The position numbers and the translations under genes are program-made. A DNA stretch of 64,000 bases from Acinetobacter calcoaceticus (lineage in GTDB: Bacteria; Pseudomonadota; Gammaproteobacteria; Pseudomonadales; Moraxellaceae), in NCBI RefSeq assembly GCF_900520355.1, contig NZ_LS999521.1, positions 1,860,001 through 1,924,000 on the forward strand, in the 5' to 3' direction. The first letter of the stretch is position 1. Each line of letters begins with the position of its first letter. The notes beneath the pieces are model-generated. The model ran no database searches. It had not been told where the DNA came from and saw nothing but the letters and a program-made list of their open reading frames with translations. Positions 17,840-26,610 of the stretch are shown in pieces.

Positions 17840-17934
17840 TGTACTCTCTAATTAAATTGCCGTCAATTCTCGATTTTGAACTTTTCGATGAGTTACACTA
17901 CAAACGAAGTCGCTAAAATTTTTATAAGGTCTAT

Positions 17935-18561
17935 ATGTCTGGTTCAACGAAAGCTAATGAAAAAGATCAAAAAATTCTGGATGCAGCAACAAAGTTTTTT
18001 CTGACTCATGGTTTTAGTGGCACAACAACAGACATGATTCAAAAAGAAGCGGGCGTTTCAAAAGCCACCATGTATGGTTGTTATAAAAATAAAGAAGTGA
18101 TGTTTGCTGCCGTGATTGAACGGCAATGCACCAACATGCAAGAACAAATTATTTTAGTCGAGACAAAAGCCAAAAACCTACGTTCTGCTTTAACTGAAAT
18201 GGGGAAAACTTATTTGTGTTTTATATTATCGCATTCAGGTTTGGCTTTTTTTAGAGTATGTATTGCAGAAGCGGTCAGATTTCCAGAATTATCTGAAAAA
18301 TTCTTTCAAGTTGGTCCACAAAGACTCGCTAATATTATTGCGGGTTATCTTGAGAAATCATCAAAAAAGGGTGAAATTGAATTAGAGTCTTCTTCGGATA
18401 TCGCCGCGAATATATTTTTAGCTCTATTACGAAGTGATGCCCATCTTAAGTGTTTGACTCATCCTAACTATATAATATCGGACAATGAAATTGGTTCGTG
18501 GGTTGAATATGCCGTTGATCTGTTTTTGAAAAATATCAATTACAATGAGAAGTTAAAATAA
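17935..18561 (+). CDS. TetR-family regulator of the EmrAB-like pump
   Basis: A 208-residue TetR protein. The helix-turn-helix FLTHGFSGTTTDMIQKEAGVSKATMYGCYKNKEVMFAAV spans residues about 22-60. The C-terminal ligand-binding part matches the AcrR/TetR_C group (FFRVCIAEAVRFPELSEKFF). It is divergently transcribed from the EmrB-like gene, with a palindrome in the gap. Autoregulated repressor is the likely role (inference). Confidence 0.9.
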   Translation: MSGSTKANEKDQKILDAATKFFLTHGFSGTTTDMIQKEAGVSKATMYGCYKNKEVMFAAVIERQCTNMQEQIILVETKAKNLRSALTEMGKTYLCFILSHSGLAFFRVCIAEAVRFPELSEKFFQVGPQRLANIIAGYLEKSSKKGEIELESSSDIAANIFLALLRSDAHLKCLTHPNYIISDNEIGSWVEYAVDLFLKNINYNEKLK

Positions 18562-18643
18562 TTTTATAAGTACTTCAGGTCTCAAAAGTTGGTAAGAATA
18601 GTTTTATTTTTTGCTTATTTAAGAGTAAAACAACTTGATATTT

Positions 18644-18657
18644 AATCTATATGGATT
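18644..18657. promoter_or_regulatory. operator copy 1 (AATCTANNTGGATT), before the TetR at 18745
   Basis: AATCTATATGGATT is a near-palindrome. The same 14-bp pattern occurs twice at 19576-19611. The preceding CTTGATATTT is also shared with the 19576 copy. It lies 88 bp upstream of the TetR start. Confidence 0.65.
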
Positions 18658-18744
18658 ATTCTTTTTCTCTAAAGGTTAATGCATAAGAATGGGGATATTT
18701 TCTTAAGTTAACACCATTAATTTTAACTTGTACTGTGGAAGCTA

Positions 18745-19359
18745 ATGAGTAAACAAACTAAAGAAAAATTGATAGAAGCAGCTATCATTCTTTTTTCACA
18801 AAATAATATTGAAACGCTATCGGTACAAAGAATTAATGAAACTGCTGGAGTTGCAAATAAATCAGCACTTTATTACCACTTTAAGTCAAAATGGGGCCTC
18901 GTGGAGGCTGCATTAGATCATGTCATGCAGCCTTATATTATTGATAGTTTAGAGTTATTAAATGCTATCCCGCCCGATAATGTGCAGGTTTCTGATGTTG
19001 TAGATGCTTTAATGAAACCCATGGTAAAAATACTTTTACAGAATAACGGAATTCATTACATCAAATTTTTCTCTAAAACGATTAGTGCCGGAGATGAAGG
19101 GCGCGTTATTGTTGCAAAAACTTTAGTACCTATTGCCAATAAAGCCGTAGATTTATTACAGCAAGCTTTACCTGATGCAGACCCTAATGCGATTTCACTT
19201 AAAGTACTTTTTACTTTTAATATTATTTTAAATGTGATCAGTGATATTGGTCTTGAGCATTTTTGGCCCACAGAGGTTAAAGACCATAAACTACTCGCTA
19301 AATATCTAAAAGATTATATTGAAGGCGGAATTCGTTTTAAAGCAGATCATTTTTATTAA
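18745..19359 (+). CDS. TetR-family regulator of the lipoprotein/alkyl sulfatase region
   Basis: A 204-residue TetR protein. The helix-turn-helix region is LFSQNNIETLSVQRINETAGVANKSALYYHFKSKWGLVEAAL at about residues 13-53. The C-terminal domain is of the long-chain/steroid-type TetR group by general look, but its ligand is unknown. It is transcribed in the same direction as the lipoprotein and alkyl sulfatase. Copies of one 14-bp near-palindrome lie upstream of it and upstream of 19699, so it probably represses itself and that gene. Confidence 0.9.
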   Translation: MSKQTKEKLIEAAIILFSQNNIETLSVQRINETAGVANKSALYYHFKSKWGLVEAALDHVMQPYIIDSLELLNAIPPDNVQVSDVVDALMKPMVKILLQNNGIHYIKFFSKTISAGDEGRVIVAKTLVPIANKAVDLLQQALPDADPNAISLKVLFTFNIILNVISDIGLEHFWPTEVKDHKLLAKYLKDYIEGGIRFKADHFY

Positions 19360-19575
19360 TAAGCCTAAAAAAACTCCTATCTTTCATTGAGCAAGCATTG
19401 CTTCATCTCGCCCTACATTTTTATAGAACCAGTTTAGACAGTACGGTTTGAACTCTATTCCCTTGTGTAATCAAACTTTTTCTCTAGTGTTGATATTTTA
19501 ATAAATATTTGTAAGCATTTGATTTAATTTTAAAAAATAATTTTCTTCATGGTTGATAAAAATAGCTTGATATTT

Positions 19576-19611
19576 AATCTAGTTGGATTATTATTTTAAT
19601 CTAAATGGATT
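19576..19611. promoter_or_regulatory. two tandem operator copies before the 19699 lipoprotein
   Basis: AATCTAGTTGGATT (19576-19589) and AATCTAAATGGATT (19598-19611) are spaced 22 bp start to start, about two helical turns. Both match copy 1 at 18644 in AATCTA-NN-TGGATT. The 339-bp gap 19360-19698 otherwise holds only a 19-codon ORF (19661-19720). Confidence 0.7.
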
Positions 19612-19698
19612 AGGTCTCGAAAAAATTCGAGATTAAGAAATATAACAAAGAGATCAAGAGATGAAGTTTTTATCGCTTGGTCAAGATGGAAAAGTATT

Positions 19699-21093
19699 AT
19701 GGAAAAATTTAATCAGTTAAGGATTGCAATATTATTTACGGTTATTGGCTCTGTGGGCTTGAGCGCGTGTAATGATAGTGATGATTCTACTCAGGGAAAT
19801 AAGCCAGTAAATCCAGATGCCGAGTTAACGGATTGCATGTGGCAAGATTCTGTAACAAGCAAACAGCATACGGGAGAAGACCCGTTAAATTATGCTTTTC
19901 CTGATTCTAATGTAACGTATTGGTCATCAGAATTTACGGTTCCAGAAGGTGCAAAAGTAATGATTGATGGGGATTATCCTTATTCACGTCACTTTTCATT
20001 GGTGAGCTATACCGCAAAAGGTGAGCGAGTTAATTCATTATTAGATGCTGCTATTTTACCAAATCAAGGTTCAATCAACCCGTTTGTAGTCGGGAATAAC
20101 CGTATGGGCAAAGCGCGTAGCTACTCAGCACAATTGCAATTAGGAGATTTACCAACAAATCCTTTAAGTAATACGTTGTATGCCCCTAAAACAGTTGATG
20201 GCAAAGTTGCCATTTTATATCGTGTATATGTACCCAATAAAAACATGGATATTAAAGGAAATGTGAGTTTCCCTCGATTTAAAGTTCAACTTGCAAATGG
20301 GGAAGTTAAAAAGGGTCAAGATGTTTGTAATGTTCTACAAGTAAAAAAAGCACCGATTGATCGTATATCAACAATGCCATTAAAAAATACTGTAGATGCA
20401 TTTAACCAAAATAGATATGAGGGTTTTCCTGCACAACAGGAACCAAAATGGTACAAAGCCTTTAGTGCCTTAGATAGCTTTAAATGTATTTATAAATTCG
20501 ACCCTATTACAAAACAGCCTATCGATAAATGTGAAGGTTTGGCGGTCACCCCTAAACTGGGTTATTGGGCTACACCTGACAATGAATATGTTTATGCAGC
20601 GGTAAGTAGACGATTAGGTAAAGTGATAGAACTTCGAGGTAAAGTTCCAACTACAGAAAAAACTTTTAATAATGATCAGTTTGTTCAAAAAACAGATGTA
20701 CGTTATTGGTCAATTTGTACAAATGAAGTGATTTCAACTGCGACAAATTATTGTCTCTATGACGAAAATATTCAAAAAGTAGATAAAGACGGTTTCTATA
20801 CCATTGTTGCTTCGTTACCAGAAGATCGACCAGCGAATGCACGAGAAGAGTGTGGGGTATATTTCCTTGAGCTAAGCCCTCGTGGTTCAGGTTATACAGC
20901 TGAAGATGGTAAAGCTTTCGGTCACTCAGATTTTGGTTTATTTATTATGCGTAATTTATTACCTGATAATGCCTTTGCTCACGCCGTTCAGAAGGTGAAA
21001 GTACCAGGTGAAGAAAAAGTAGTAATGGGTGATTATTTACCAGATATTCGTTACACCTCTAAAGACGCCTTTGAAACAAAGGGATGTTCTTAA
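19699..21093 (+). CDS. lipoprotein of unknown function (464 residues)
   Basis: It has a signal peptide with lipobox LSAC (Cys24), then a low-complexity Asp/Ser/Thr linker, then a globular domain of about 430 residues. It contains conserved-looking blocks such as DGDYPYSRHFSLVSYTAKGE near residues 95-114, NPFVVGNNRM and YCLYDENIQKVDKDGFYTIV; several Cys residues could form disulfides. I do not recognise the family with certainty. It precedes a secreted alkyl sulfatase and shares its transcriptional direction, with a terminator between them. Tandem TetR-type operators lie upstream. It may help take up or process alkyl sulfates or lipids (inference). Confidence 0.85.
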   Translation: MEKFNQLRIAILFTVIGSVGLSACNDSDDSTQGNKPVNPDAELTDCMWQDSVTSKQHTGEDPLNYAFPDSNVTYWSSEFTVPEGAKVMIDGDYPYSRHFSLVSYTAKGERVNSLLDAAILPNQGSINPFVVGNNRMGKARSYSAQLQLGDLPTNPLSNTLYAPKTVDGKVAILYRVYVPNKNMDIKGNVSFPRFKVQLANGEVKKGQDVCNVLQVKKAPIDRISTMPLKNTVDAFNQNRYEGFPAQQEPKWYKAFSALDSFKCIYKFDPITKQPIDKCEGLAVTPKLGYWATPDNEYVYAAVSRRLGKVIELRGKVPTTEKTFNNDQFVQKTDVRYWSICTNEVISTATNYCLYDENIQKVDKDGFYTIVASLPEDRPANAREECGVYFLELSPRGSGYTAEDGKAFGHSDFGLFIMRNLLPDNAFAHAVQKVKVPGEEKVVMGDYLPDIRYTSKDAFETKGCS

Positions 21094-21114
21094 AATCTAG
21101 ATATAAAGAAAATC

Positions 21115-21146
21115 AACCAATCTTTTAATGAAAGATTGGTTTTTTC
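21115..21146 (+). terminator. rho-independent terminator
   Basis: AACCAATCTTT / AAAGATTGGTT hairpin with loop TAATG and a T run, between the lipoprotein and alkyl sulfatase. Confidence 0.85.
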
Positions 21147-21231
21147 TTTAGTACGCTAAAAAGTTCTAATTCAATAAAAATATTCCCCATCTTTAAGGGA
21201 TGAAAAGTATATAAAATATTAAGGAAATATT

Positions 21232-23181
21232 ATGAAAATTAAAGTACTAACGGTCTCATTATTATCTGTTCTTTCGCTCAATGCATTTGCTGAAAATAAA
21301 GTAGAGAAGGCGGTTATTGACTCAAATGCCTCTTACAGTAGTAAGTACAATCTACAAGATGCTGATGAATTTAAGAATGCTGAAAAGGGTTTCATCGCTA
21401 AACCTACTGGCCAAATAAAAAATGAGCAAGGAGATGTGATTTGGGATTTTGATGCATTTAATTTTATTAAAGGTCAAGCTCCCGATACTGTAAATCCAAG
21501 CCTGTGGAGACAAGCAAAATTAAATAATAATGTTGGTTTGTTTAAGGTTACCGATCGTGTCTGGCAAGTTCGAGGCTTTGATCTGGCAAACATGACCATC
21601 ATTCAGGGTAATACAGGCTGGATCATTGTTGACACGTTAACATCTAAGGAAACTGCTGAAGCGGCTATTAAATTTGCAAGACAGCATTTAGGTGACCAGA
21701 AAATTTCAGCGATTGTTTTTACGCATAGCCATATTGATCATTTTGGTGGGGCTCTCGGCGTTATCTCTGCTGAAGAATTAAAGCAAAGAAACATACCCAT
21801 TGTTGCTCCTGAAGGATTTATGGAAGAAGCGACCAGTGAGAACATTATGGCAGGACCCGCCATGACTCGTCGAGCAACCTACATGTATGGTACATATTTA
21901 CCTAAAAATACAGAAGGTTTGGTTGATAATGGTTTAGGTAAAGCTGTAGCAGTCGGACAAATCGGAATTTTAGAACCGAATCAGTTGATTATGCAGAAAG
22001 AACAAAAATTGAATATCGATGGTTTAGATTTTGTATTCTATAACGTTCCAAGTTCAGAAGCGCCGTCAGAATTAACTTTTTCCATTCCTTCACTTAAACT
22101 TTATAACGGCGCAGAGATTCTCTCCCACACGTTACATAATCTTTATACTCTAAGAGGGGCTAAAGTACGCGATACTTTAAAATGGGTCGGTTATCTTAAT
22201 CAAGCTTTAGAGCAAACCCAAAACTCAGAAGTTTTTATTGCCCAACATCATTGGCCAGTTTGGGGTCAACAAAATATTCAAGAATTTATTAAGACACAAA
22301 GAGATGTCTATAAATTCATTCATGATCAAACAGTTCGTTATATGAATTCTGGTTTAAATGGTGCTGAAATTGCAGAGAAGATTAAACTGCCGCCTGAGTT
22401 AGACCAAAAGCTATATGCTCACGGCTATTATGGAACTTTAAAACATAATACGAAGGCTGTATATCAATACTACATGGGCTGGTTTGATGCCAACCCATCA
22501 AATTTAGACCCTTTATCACCTAAAGATGCTGCAAAGAAATATATTGAACTGGCAGGTGGAGAGGCGAATGCTTTGAAAAATGCTCAGCAAGCTTATGACA
22601 AGGCTGAATACAGATGGGCTGTGGAAGTTCTAAAACATTTAGTATTTAATAACCCAAAGAATTTTCAAGCCAAAGAATTGCTGGCAAAAACTTATCGACA
22701 ATTAGGATATTCAGCTGAAGCTGCGACTTGGCGTAATTTCTATTTATCGGGTGCACAAGAATTACAAGGCGTTACTCCAGTTAAGAATACCTCTGGTCGT
22801 TTAGGTTTACTTATTCATACGCCGACTGAAAGATTTCTTGAAGCGATGGCAACCAATCTGGATGTTGAAAATTTAAAAAATGAAAATCAGTGTATGAACT
22901 TAGTTTTGACTGATACACAAGAAAATTTTTCATTACGGATTGAAAACTCGGTCATGCTCTTTGATAAATATGACAGTGATCGGTTACCTACAAACTGCCC
23001 AACGTTGAAACTGACTAAACTTTTATATTTAAAGTTAATTACTGGTGAAGTTGATGCTTCGAAAGTTTTATTTTCTAAGGACAGCGAAATAAAGGGCAAT
23101 CCGTTAAAAATTGGCAAGTTCTTTTCTTTATTTAAAAAGTCTAGCAATGGTTTTCCAATTGTGACTCGTCCAGAAAACTGA
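21232..23181 (+). CDS. sdsA: secreted alkyl sulfatase (SdsA1/BDS1-like)
   Basis: A 649-residue zinc metallo-beta-lactamase-fold enzyme with signal peptide (MKIKVLTVSLLSVLSLNAFA). The zinc motif THSHIDHFGG lies at 164-173 (His165, His167, Asp169, His170). The following EGFMEEATSENIMAGPAMTRRA and QHHWPVWG are hallmarks of class III alkyl sulfatases. Next come the dimerisation domain (residues about 390-520) and an SCP2-like C-terminal domain; the length equals that of Pseudomonas SdsA1. It hydrolyses primary alkyl sulfates such as SDS to the alcohol and sulfate in the periplasm. TetR-type operators lie upstream of the gene before it. Confidence 0.93.
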   Translation: MKIKVLTVSLLSVLSLNAFAENKVEKAVIDSNASYSSKYNLQDADEFKNAEKGFIAKPTGQIKNEQGDVIWDFDAFNFIKGQAPDTVNPSLWRQAKLNNNVGLFKVTDRVWQVRGFDLANMTIIQGNTGWIIVDTLTSKETAEAAIKFARQHLGDQKISAIVFTHSHIDHFGGALGVISAEELKQRNIPIVAPEGFMEEATSENIMAGPAMTRRATYMYGTYLPKNTEGLVDNGLGKAVAVGQIGILEPNQLIMQKEQKLNIDGLDFVFYNVPSSEAPSELTFSIPSLKLYNGAEILSHTLHNLYTLRGAKVRDTLKWVGYLNQALEQTQNSEVFIAQHHWPVWGQQNIQEFIKTQRDVYKFIHDQTVRYMNSGLNGAEIAEKIKLPPELDQKLYAHGYYGTLKHNTKAVYQYYMGWFDANPSNLDPLSPKDAAKKYIELAGGEANALKNAQQAYDKAEYRWAVEVLKHLVFNNPKNFQAKELLAKTYRQLGYSAEAATWRNFYLSGAQELQGVTPVKNTSGRLGLLIHTPTERFLEAMATNLDVENLKNENQCMNLVLTDTQENFSLRIENSVMLFDKYDSDRLPTNCPTLKLTKLLYLKLITGEVDASKVLFSKDSEIKGNPLKIGKFFSLFKKSSNGFPIVTRPEN

Positions 23182-23245
23182 AAATATCCAAGATAGAGCC
23201 ATAGAAAATTCAAGCTAAAGTATCCTTAAGCAATGATTTCAACCT

Positions 23246-23287
23246 AGCAGCACTTGATAGGACCTGAAAATCAAGTGCTGCTTTTTA
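23246..23287 (+). terminator. rho-independent terminator after the alkyl sulfatase
   Basis: A long stem AGCAGCACTTGA / TCAAGTGCTGCT with a 13-base loop and a T run. Confidence 0.85.
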
Positions 23288-23370
23288 ACTTTATATAAAC
23301 CAAATTATTCGATGTGCTGGTGTAAATTTGTAGGTTCTAACTTCTAGTCTCTTTAAAAAGTGAGCGTTAC

Positions 23371-23908
23371 GTGAGAAGAGTAATTTTAGCTGCTACATTA
23401 AGTTTTGCTGTACTAGGTATGCAAGGTTGTCTTTCTTTACCTAATAAAGTTGATGAAAAACCTGCTGAAAAGAAAAACGAGTATTTTTCAGAAATTATTA
23501 AGTTTAAAGGTTTAAGCCAAACGCAAATTTATGATGCTTCTAAAAACTGGCGAAATAATGTTGTGGATTATGTTTCAAGTCGAAAGATTATTCAGGCAGA
23601 TGAAGTGAATAAAGTCCTGATAATTAAAGGACATGCAGGGCTAAAATTTGATAATTGTATGGACTGTCTAAGCAGGAATATGATTAAGGTCGCAGATGAT
23701 TCCTTTAACTATACTATTGAAAATAGAAGTTAAAGATCATCAAGCTAAGCTTACTTTTAGCAATATAGAACCTCGTGACAATCGTAATAATCATTTTTAT
23801 AAAGATAAAAATGCAGCTATAAAAAATCAATTAAAGAACATTGTGGAAGACTATAAATTTCATATCTTACATCCCAATGCTCAGCCTGTAGGCGCGAGTC
23901 CAATGTAG
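23371..23908 (+). pseudogene. DUF4468-type lipoprotein, split by a frameshift
   Basis: The first frame (GTG 23371 to TAA 23733) has a signal peptide and lipobox (GMQGC). Its domain then matches DUF4468: FKGLSQTQIYDASKNWRNN, then KVLIIKGHAGL, then FNYTI. The second half (KIEVKDHQAKLTFSN, then a helical end) continues in another frame to TAG 23908. The two halves belong to one protein of about 180 residues; one base is gained or lost between 23717 and 23733. The upstream terminator closes the sulfatase operon. It could be a real lesion or a sequencing error. Confidence 0.8.
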
Positions 23909-24247
23909 TTTTCTTATATTGGCTTATAAAAATATAATTAAAGAGTCAGATAGAACCATGAGAGATAAATATCTAAGGGAAATACGCATTTATCTTTCCT
24001 AAGTAGGTGATATCTCTCTCTTAATTATAAAAAAAATAAATATTGCATATAAAAATCTTGAATAAATATTGATTTCCTGTATGCTTAATTTAACTAGAAA
24101 AAAGACTTGTAGTAAATCTTCTTTAAGTATCGCAGTTTTAGTCATAATCCTTCGTTTTTTCAGATATTAAGCTCAATTCGTTATTATTTTTTCAAGTTAA
24201 TTTGTCATTTTAAAATGGCTTAAATTATTAAAATTCAAGGATATGTT
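23909..24247. promoter_or_regulatory. long AT-rich upstream region of the cold-shock gene
   Basis: About 340 bp without a gene. Cold-shock genes often carry a long structured 5' leader that controls translation by temperature; this stretch has the right position, but I see no specific conserved element. No ORF or repeat of note. Confidence 0.3.
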
Positions 24248-24457
24248 ATGTCTAATACAACTAATGGTACAGTAAAGTGGTTTAACGAAACTAAAGGTTT
24301 CGGTTTTATTCAACAAGAATCTGGTCCAGATGTGTTTGCTCATTTTAAAGAAATCGCTTCTTCTGGCTTCAAAACTTTATATGAAGGTCAGAAAGTAACG
24401 TTTAATATCGCTCAAGGCCAAAAAGGTCCAAGCGCTGTAAATATTATTCCAGAATAA
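24248..24457 (+). CDS. cold-shock protein (CspA family)
   Basis: A 69-residue single OB-fold RNA chaperone. RNP1 KGFGFIQ is at residues 18-24 and RNP2 VFAHF at 33-37, after the usual [12 protein letters not shown] start. AAGGA lies 8 bases before the ATG. It binds single-stranded RNA and DNA and melts structure. Which of the several Acinetobacter Csp paralogs it is cannot be told. A strong terminator follows the stop. Confidence 0.95.
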   Translation: MSNTTNGTVKWFNETKGFGFIQQESGPDVFAHFKEIASSGFKTLYEGQKVTFNIAQGQKGPSAVNIIPE

Positions 24458-24470
24458 TAAGCGATAAAAA

Positions 24471-24496
24471 AAGGCCCTGAATATTCAGGGCCTTTT
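24471..24496. terminator. bidirectional terminator after the csp gene
   Basis: AAGGCCCTGAAT / ATTCAGGGCCTT perfect stem followed by T residues, preceded by A residues. It serves the csp gene and the convergent reductase. Confidence 0.92.
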
Positions 24497-24500
24497 TTAT

Positions 24501-25520
24501 TTATTGTGAATCAACTTCAATCACAATTTTGCCAAATGCGCCTCTAGAAAGATGGTTAAAGGCTTCAATAGCTTCTTCAAATTTATATACATGGTCAATA
24601 ACCGGTTTAATTTGATGTTCATTTAGAAACTTGTTCATACGTTCAAATGAAACTCTTGGCGCTACTGCTATTCCTCGAAGTTTGGTCTGACGGAAAATAA
24701 GTGGCATTAAATTCAATTGGGTGGTTTGTCCAGTTAGAAAGCCAACTTGGGCCACGGTGCCTGCTACTTTTGTGGCTGCAATAGATTGATTAAGTCCATT
24801 ACCGCCCGCAACCTCAATTGTTACATCTACACCTTTACCATCAGTTAATTCGAGTACTCGCTCATCCCAATTTGGATGAGTTTTATAATTGATTCCCTCA
24901 TCTGCACCCAAAGCGCGAACTTTTTCTAAATTTATATCATTGCTTGATGTAGCGATGACTCTTGCCCCATAGGCGTGAGCTAATTGGATTGCAAAAATAG
25001 AAACACCACCAGTCCCTTGTACAAGAACATTTTGTTCTGGCTTAAGGTTACCTATATCCATAAGTGAATACCAAGCTGTTAATGCAGCAATAGGTAATGT
25101 AGATGCTTCAGCATCAGACATATTATCTGGAGCTTTTACTGCGCTTTCTTCATGCAAAATCATATATTCAGCAAGACCACCTGGTAATGGCATACCTAAA
25201 CAATATTCCGGTTCATTGGGTCCAGGTTCTTCATCAATCCAGCGAGAATAGAGAGTAGTATTGACTCGATCACCTAATTTAAAACGCGTTACTCCTTCAC
25301 CCACAGCCACAACTGTACCTGCTGCATCGGATACGGGAATTAAAGGTTTTGGAACCATGTGGGGTTCATAAAAACCTTCAATAATCGCTTTATCTCGATA
25401 GTTTAAAGAAACTGCTCCAACTTTAATGAGGAGTTCACCAGCTTTTGGAGTTGGGGTTTCCACTTCCTCTAATTTTAAATTATTTAAACCAAAATCTTTT
25501 AGTAACCATGCTTTCATCAT
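24501..25520 (-). CDS. zinc-type alcohol dehydrogenase-like / quinone oxidoreductase
   Basis: A 339-residue medium-chain dehydrogenase/reductase. It begins with a GroES-like fold (YRDKAIIEGFYEPHMVPKPLIPVSDAAGTVVAVGEGV) and continues with the Rossmann domain (VLVQGTGGVSIFAIQLAHAYGARVIATSS). The structural zinc Cys cluster is absent and the first zinc ligand position is not Cys, so it is probably a zinc-independent quinone or enone reductase. It is divergent from a LysR gene, which probably controls it. ATG 25520 or 25517 (ATGATG) follow AGGAAAAG. Confidence 0.9.
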   Translation of the reverse strand: MMKAWLLKDFGLNNLKLEEVETPTPKAGELLIKVGAVSLNYRDKAIIEGFYEPHMVPKPLIPVSDAAGTVVAVGEGVTRFKLGDRVNTTLYSRWIDEEPGPNEPEYCLGMPLPGGLAEYMILHEESAVKAPDNMSDAEASTLPIAALTAWYSLMDIGNLKPEQNVLVQGTGGVSIFAIQLAHAYGARVIATSSNDINLEKVRALGADEGINYKTHPNWDERVLELTDGKGVDVTIEVAGGNGLNQSIAATKVAGTVAQVGFLTGQTTQLNLMPLIFRQTKLRGIAVAPRVSFERMNKFLNEHQIKPVIDHVYKFEEAIEAFNHLSRGAFGKIVIEVDSQ

Positions 25521-25653
25521 CTTTTCCTCTTAAATGAACTTGATAACTTTCTTACTTAGCTATCATTTGAACTCATCTTAATTCAAGAAAATAATTTTAT
25601 TAATATGATAAAATTCTAGTCATTGTGGAATAAAATTCCTTAATAGGTGATTT

Positions 25654-26568
25654 ATGGATAGTAAGTTTTCAGGAATACTCGAGTTTGTTACGGCTGTAGA
25701 GCAGGGAAGTTTTACTGGTGCAGCAGAAATACTTGGAATTACCGGATCTGCGGTAGGAAAAAGTATTAATAAATTAGAAAAAAGATTGGGTGTCCAACTT
25801 CTTCACCGCACAACCAGACGCATTTTTTTAACTCCCGAGGGAGAAGCATGGCTTGTGAGTTGTCGTCGTATTTTGGAAGAATTAGATCAAATAGAAACAT
25901 TACTTTCGACAGAAAATTCATACCCTACAGGGCGTATAAGAGTTGATCTTCCTACGACTTTTGGCCGTCGATATATTTTTCCGATTTTATTAGATTTAGC
26001 TCAGCAATATCCTCAGTTGGATTTATCTGTAACCTTTCAAGACAGGGCTGTAGACATGATTAGTGAGGGGGTAGATCTTGTTGTCAGAATAGGTGACTTA
26101 GAAGATTCTACTGACTTAATTGCAAAATCACTTGGGCACCAAACACTTTTAATTTGCGCTTCGCCAGTTTACTTAGAAAAGAATGGTTATCCCTCCAATA
26201 AAGAGGATTTAAAACAGCACAACTGTCTAATCGGTTGGAGAAGAAATTATAAAGGGCAATGGTTTTTAAAAAATGCACTAGGGGAAATGGAAGAGTTCAA
26301 AATTAAATATAGACATGAAATTCCAGACGGTGATGCTTTACTAAGCGCATGCACTTCCGGTCTTGGTATTGCACAACTACCAAGTTGGTTAGCTTTTGAT
26401 GCATTAAAAGCTGGAAAGTTAATTTCTATTCTTCCAGAGATATCGGGTGTAGAAATACCAATTCATGTGCTATGGCAAAAAAGATGGCATTTACAACCCA
26501 AAATAAGAGTCGTAGTTGATGAAATAACAAAGTTCACGCATAACAAACCTGAATTATTTTTAGAGTAA
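25654..26568 (+). CDS. LysR-family regulator
   Basis: A 304-residue LysR regulator. The N-terminal helix-turn-helix (GSFTGAAEILGITGSAVGKSINKLEKRLGVQLLHRTTRR) is of the CrgA/DsdC-like LysR group, followed by an effector-binding domain. It is divergent from the MDR gene at 24501, with about 130 bp between starts, and so probably regulates it. The sensed ligand is unknown. Confidence 0.93.
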   Translation: MDSKFSGILEFVTAVEQGSFTGAAEILGITGSAVGKSINKLEKRLGVQLLHRTTRRIFLTPEGEAWLVSCRRILEELDQIETLLSTENSYPTGRIRVDLPTTFGRRYIFPILLDLAQQYPQLDLSVTFQDRAVDMISEGVDLVVRIGDLEDSTDLIAKSLGHQTLLICASPVYLEKNGYPSNKEDLKQHNCLIGWRRNYKGQWFLKNALGEMEEFKIKYRHEIPDGDALLSACTSGLGIAQLPSWLAFDALKAGKLISILPEISGVEIPIHVLWQKRWHLQPKIRVVVDEITKFTHNKPELFLE

Positions 26569-26610
26569 TTCAGGTTATAAAAAATTAATCTGCGATATGC
26601 TTGTCCATTT

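Noticed and set aside
23696..23908. Separate 70-residue ORF
   Set aside because: It is the frame-shifted second half of the DUF4468 lipoprotein, not an independent gene.
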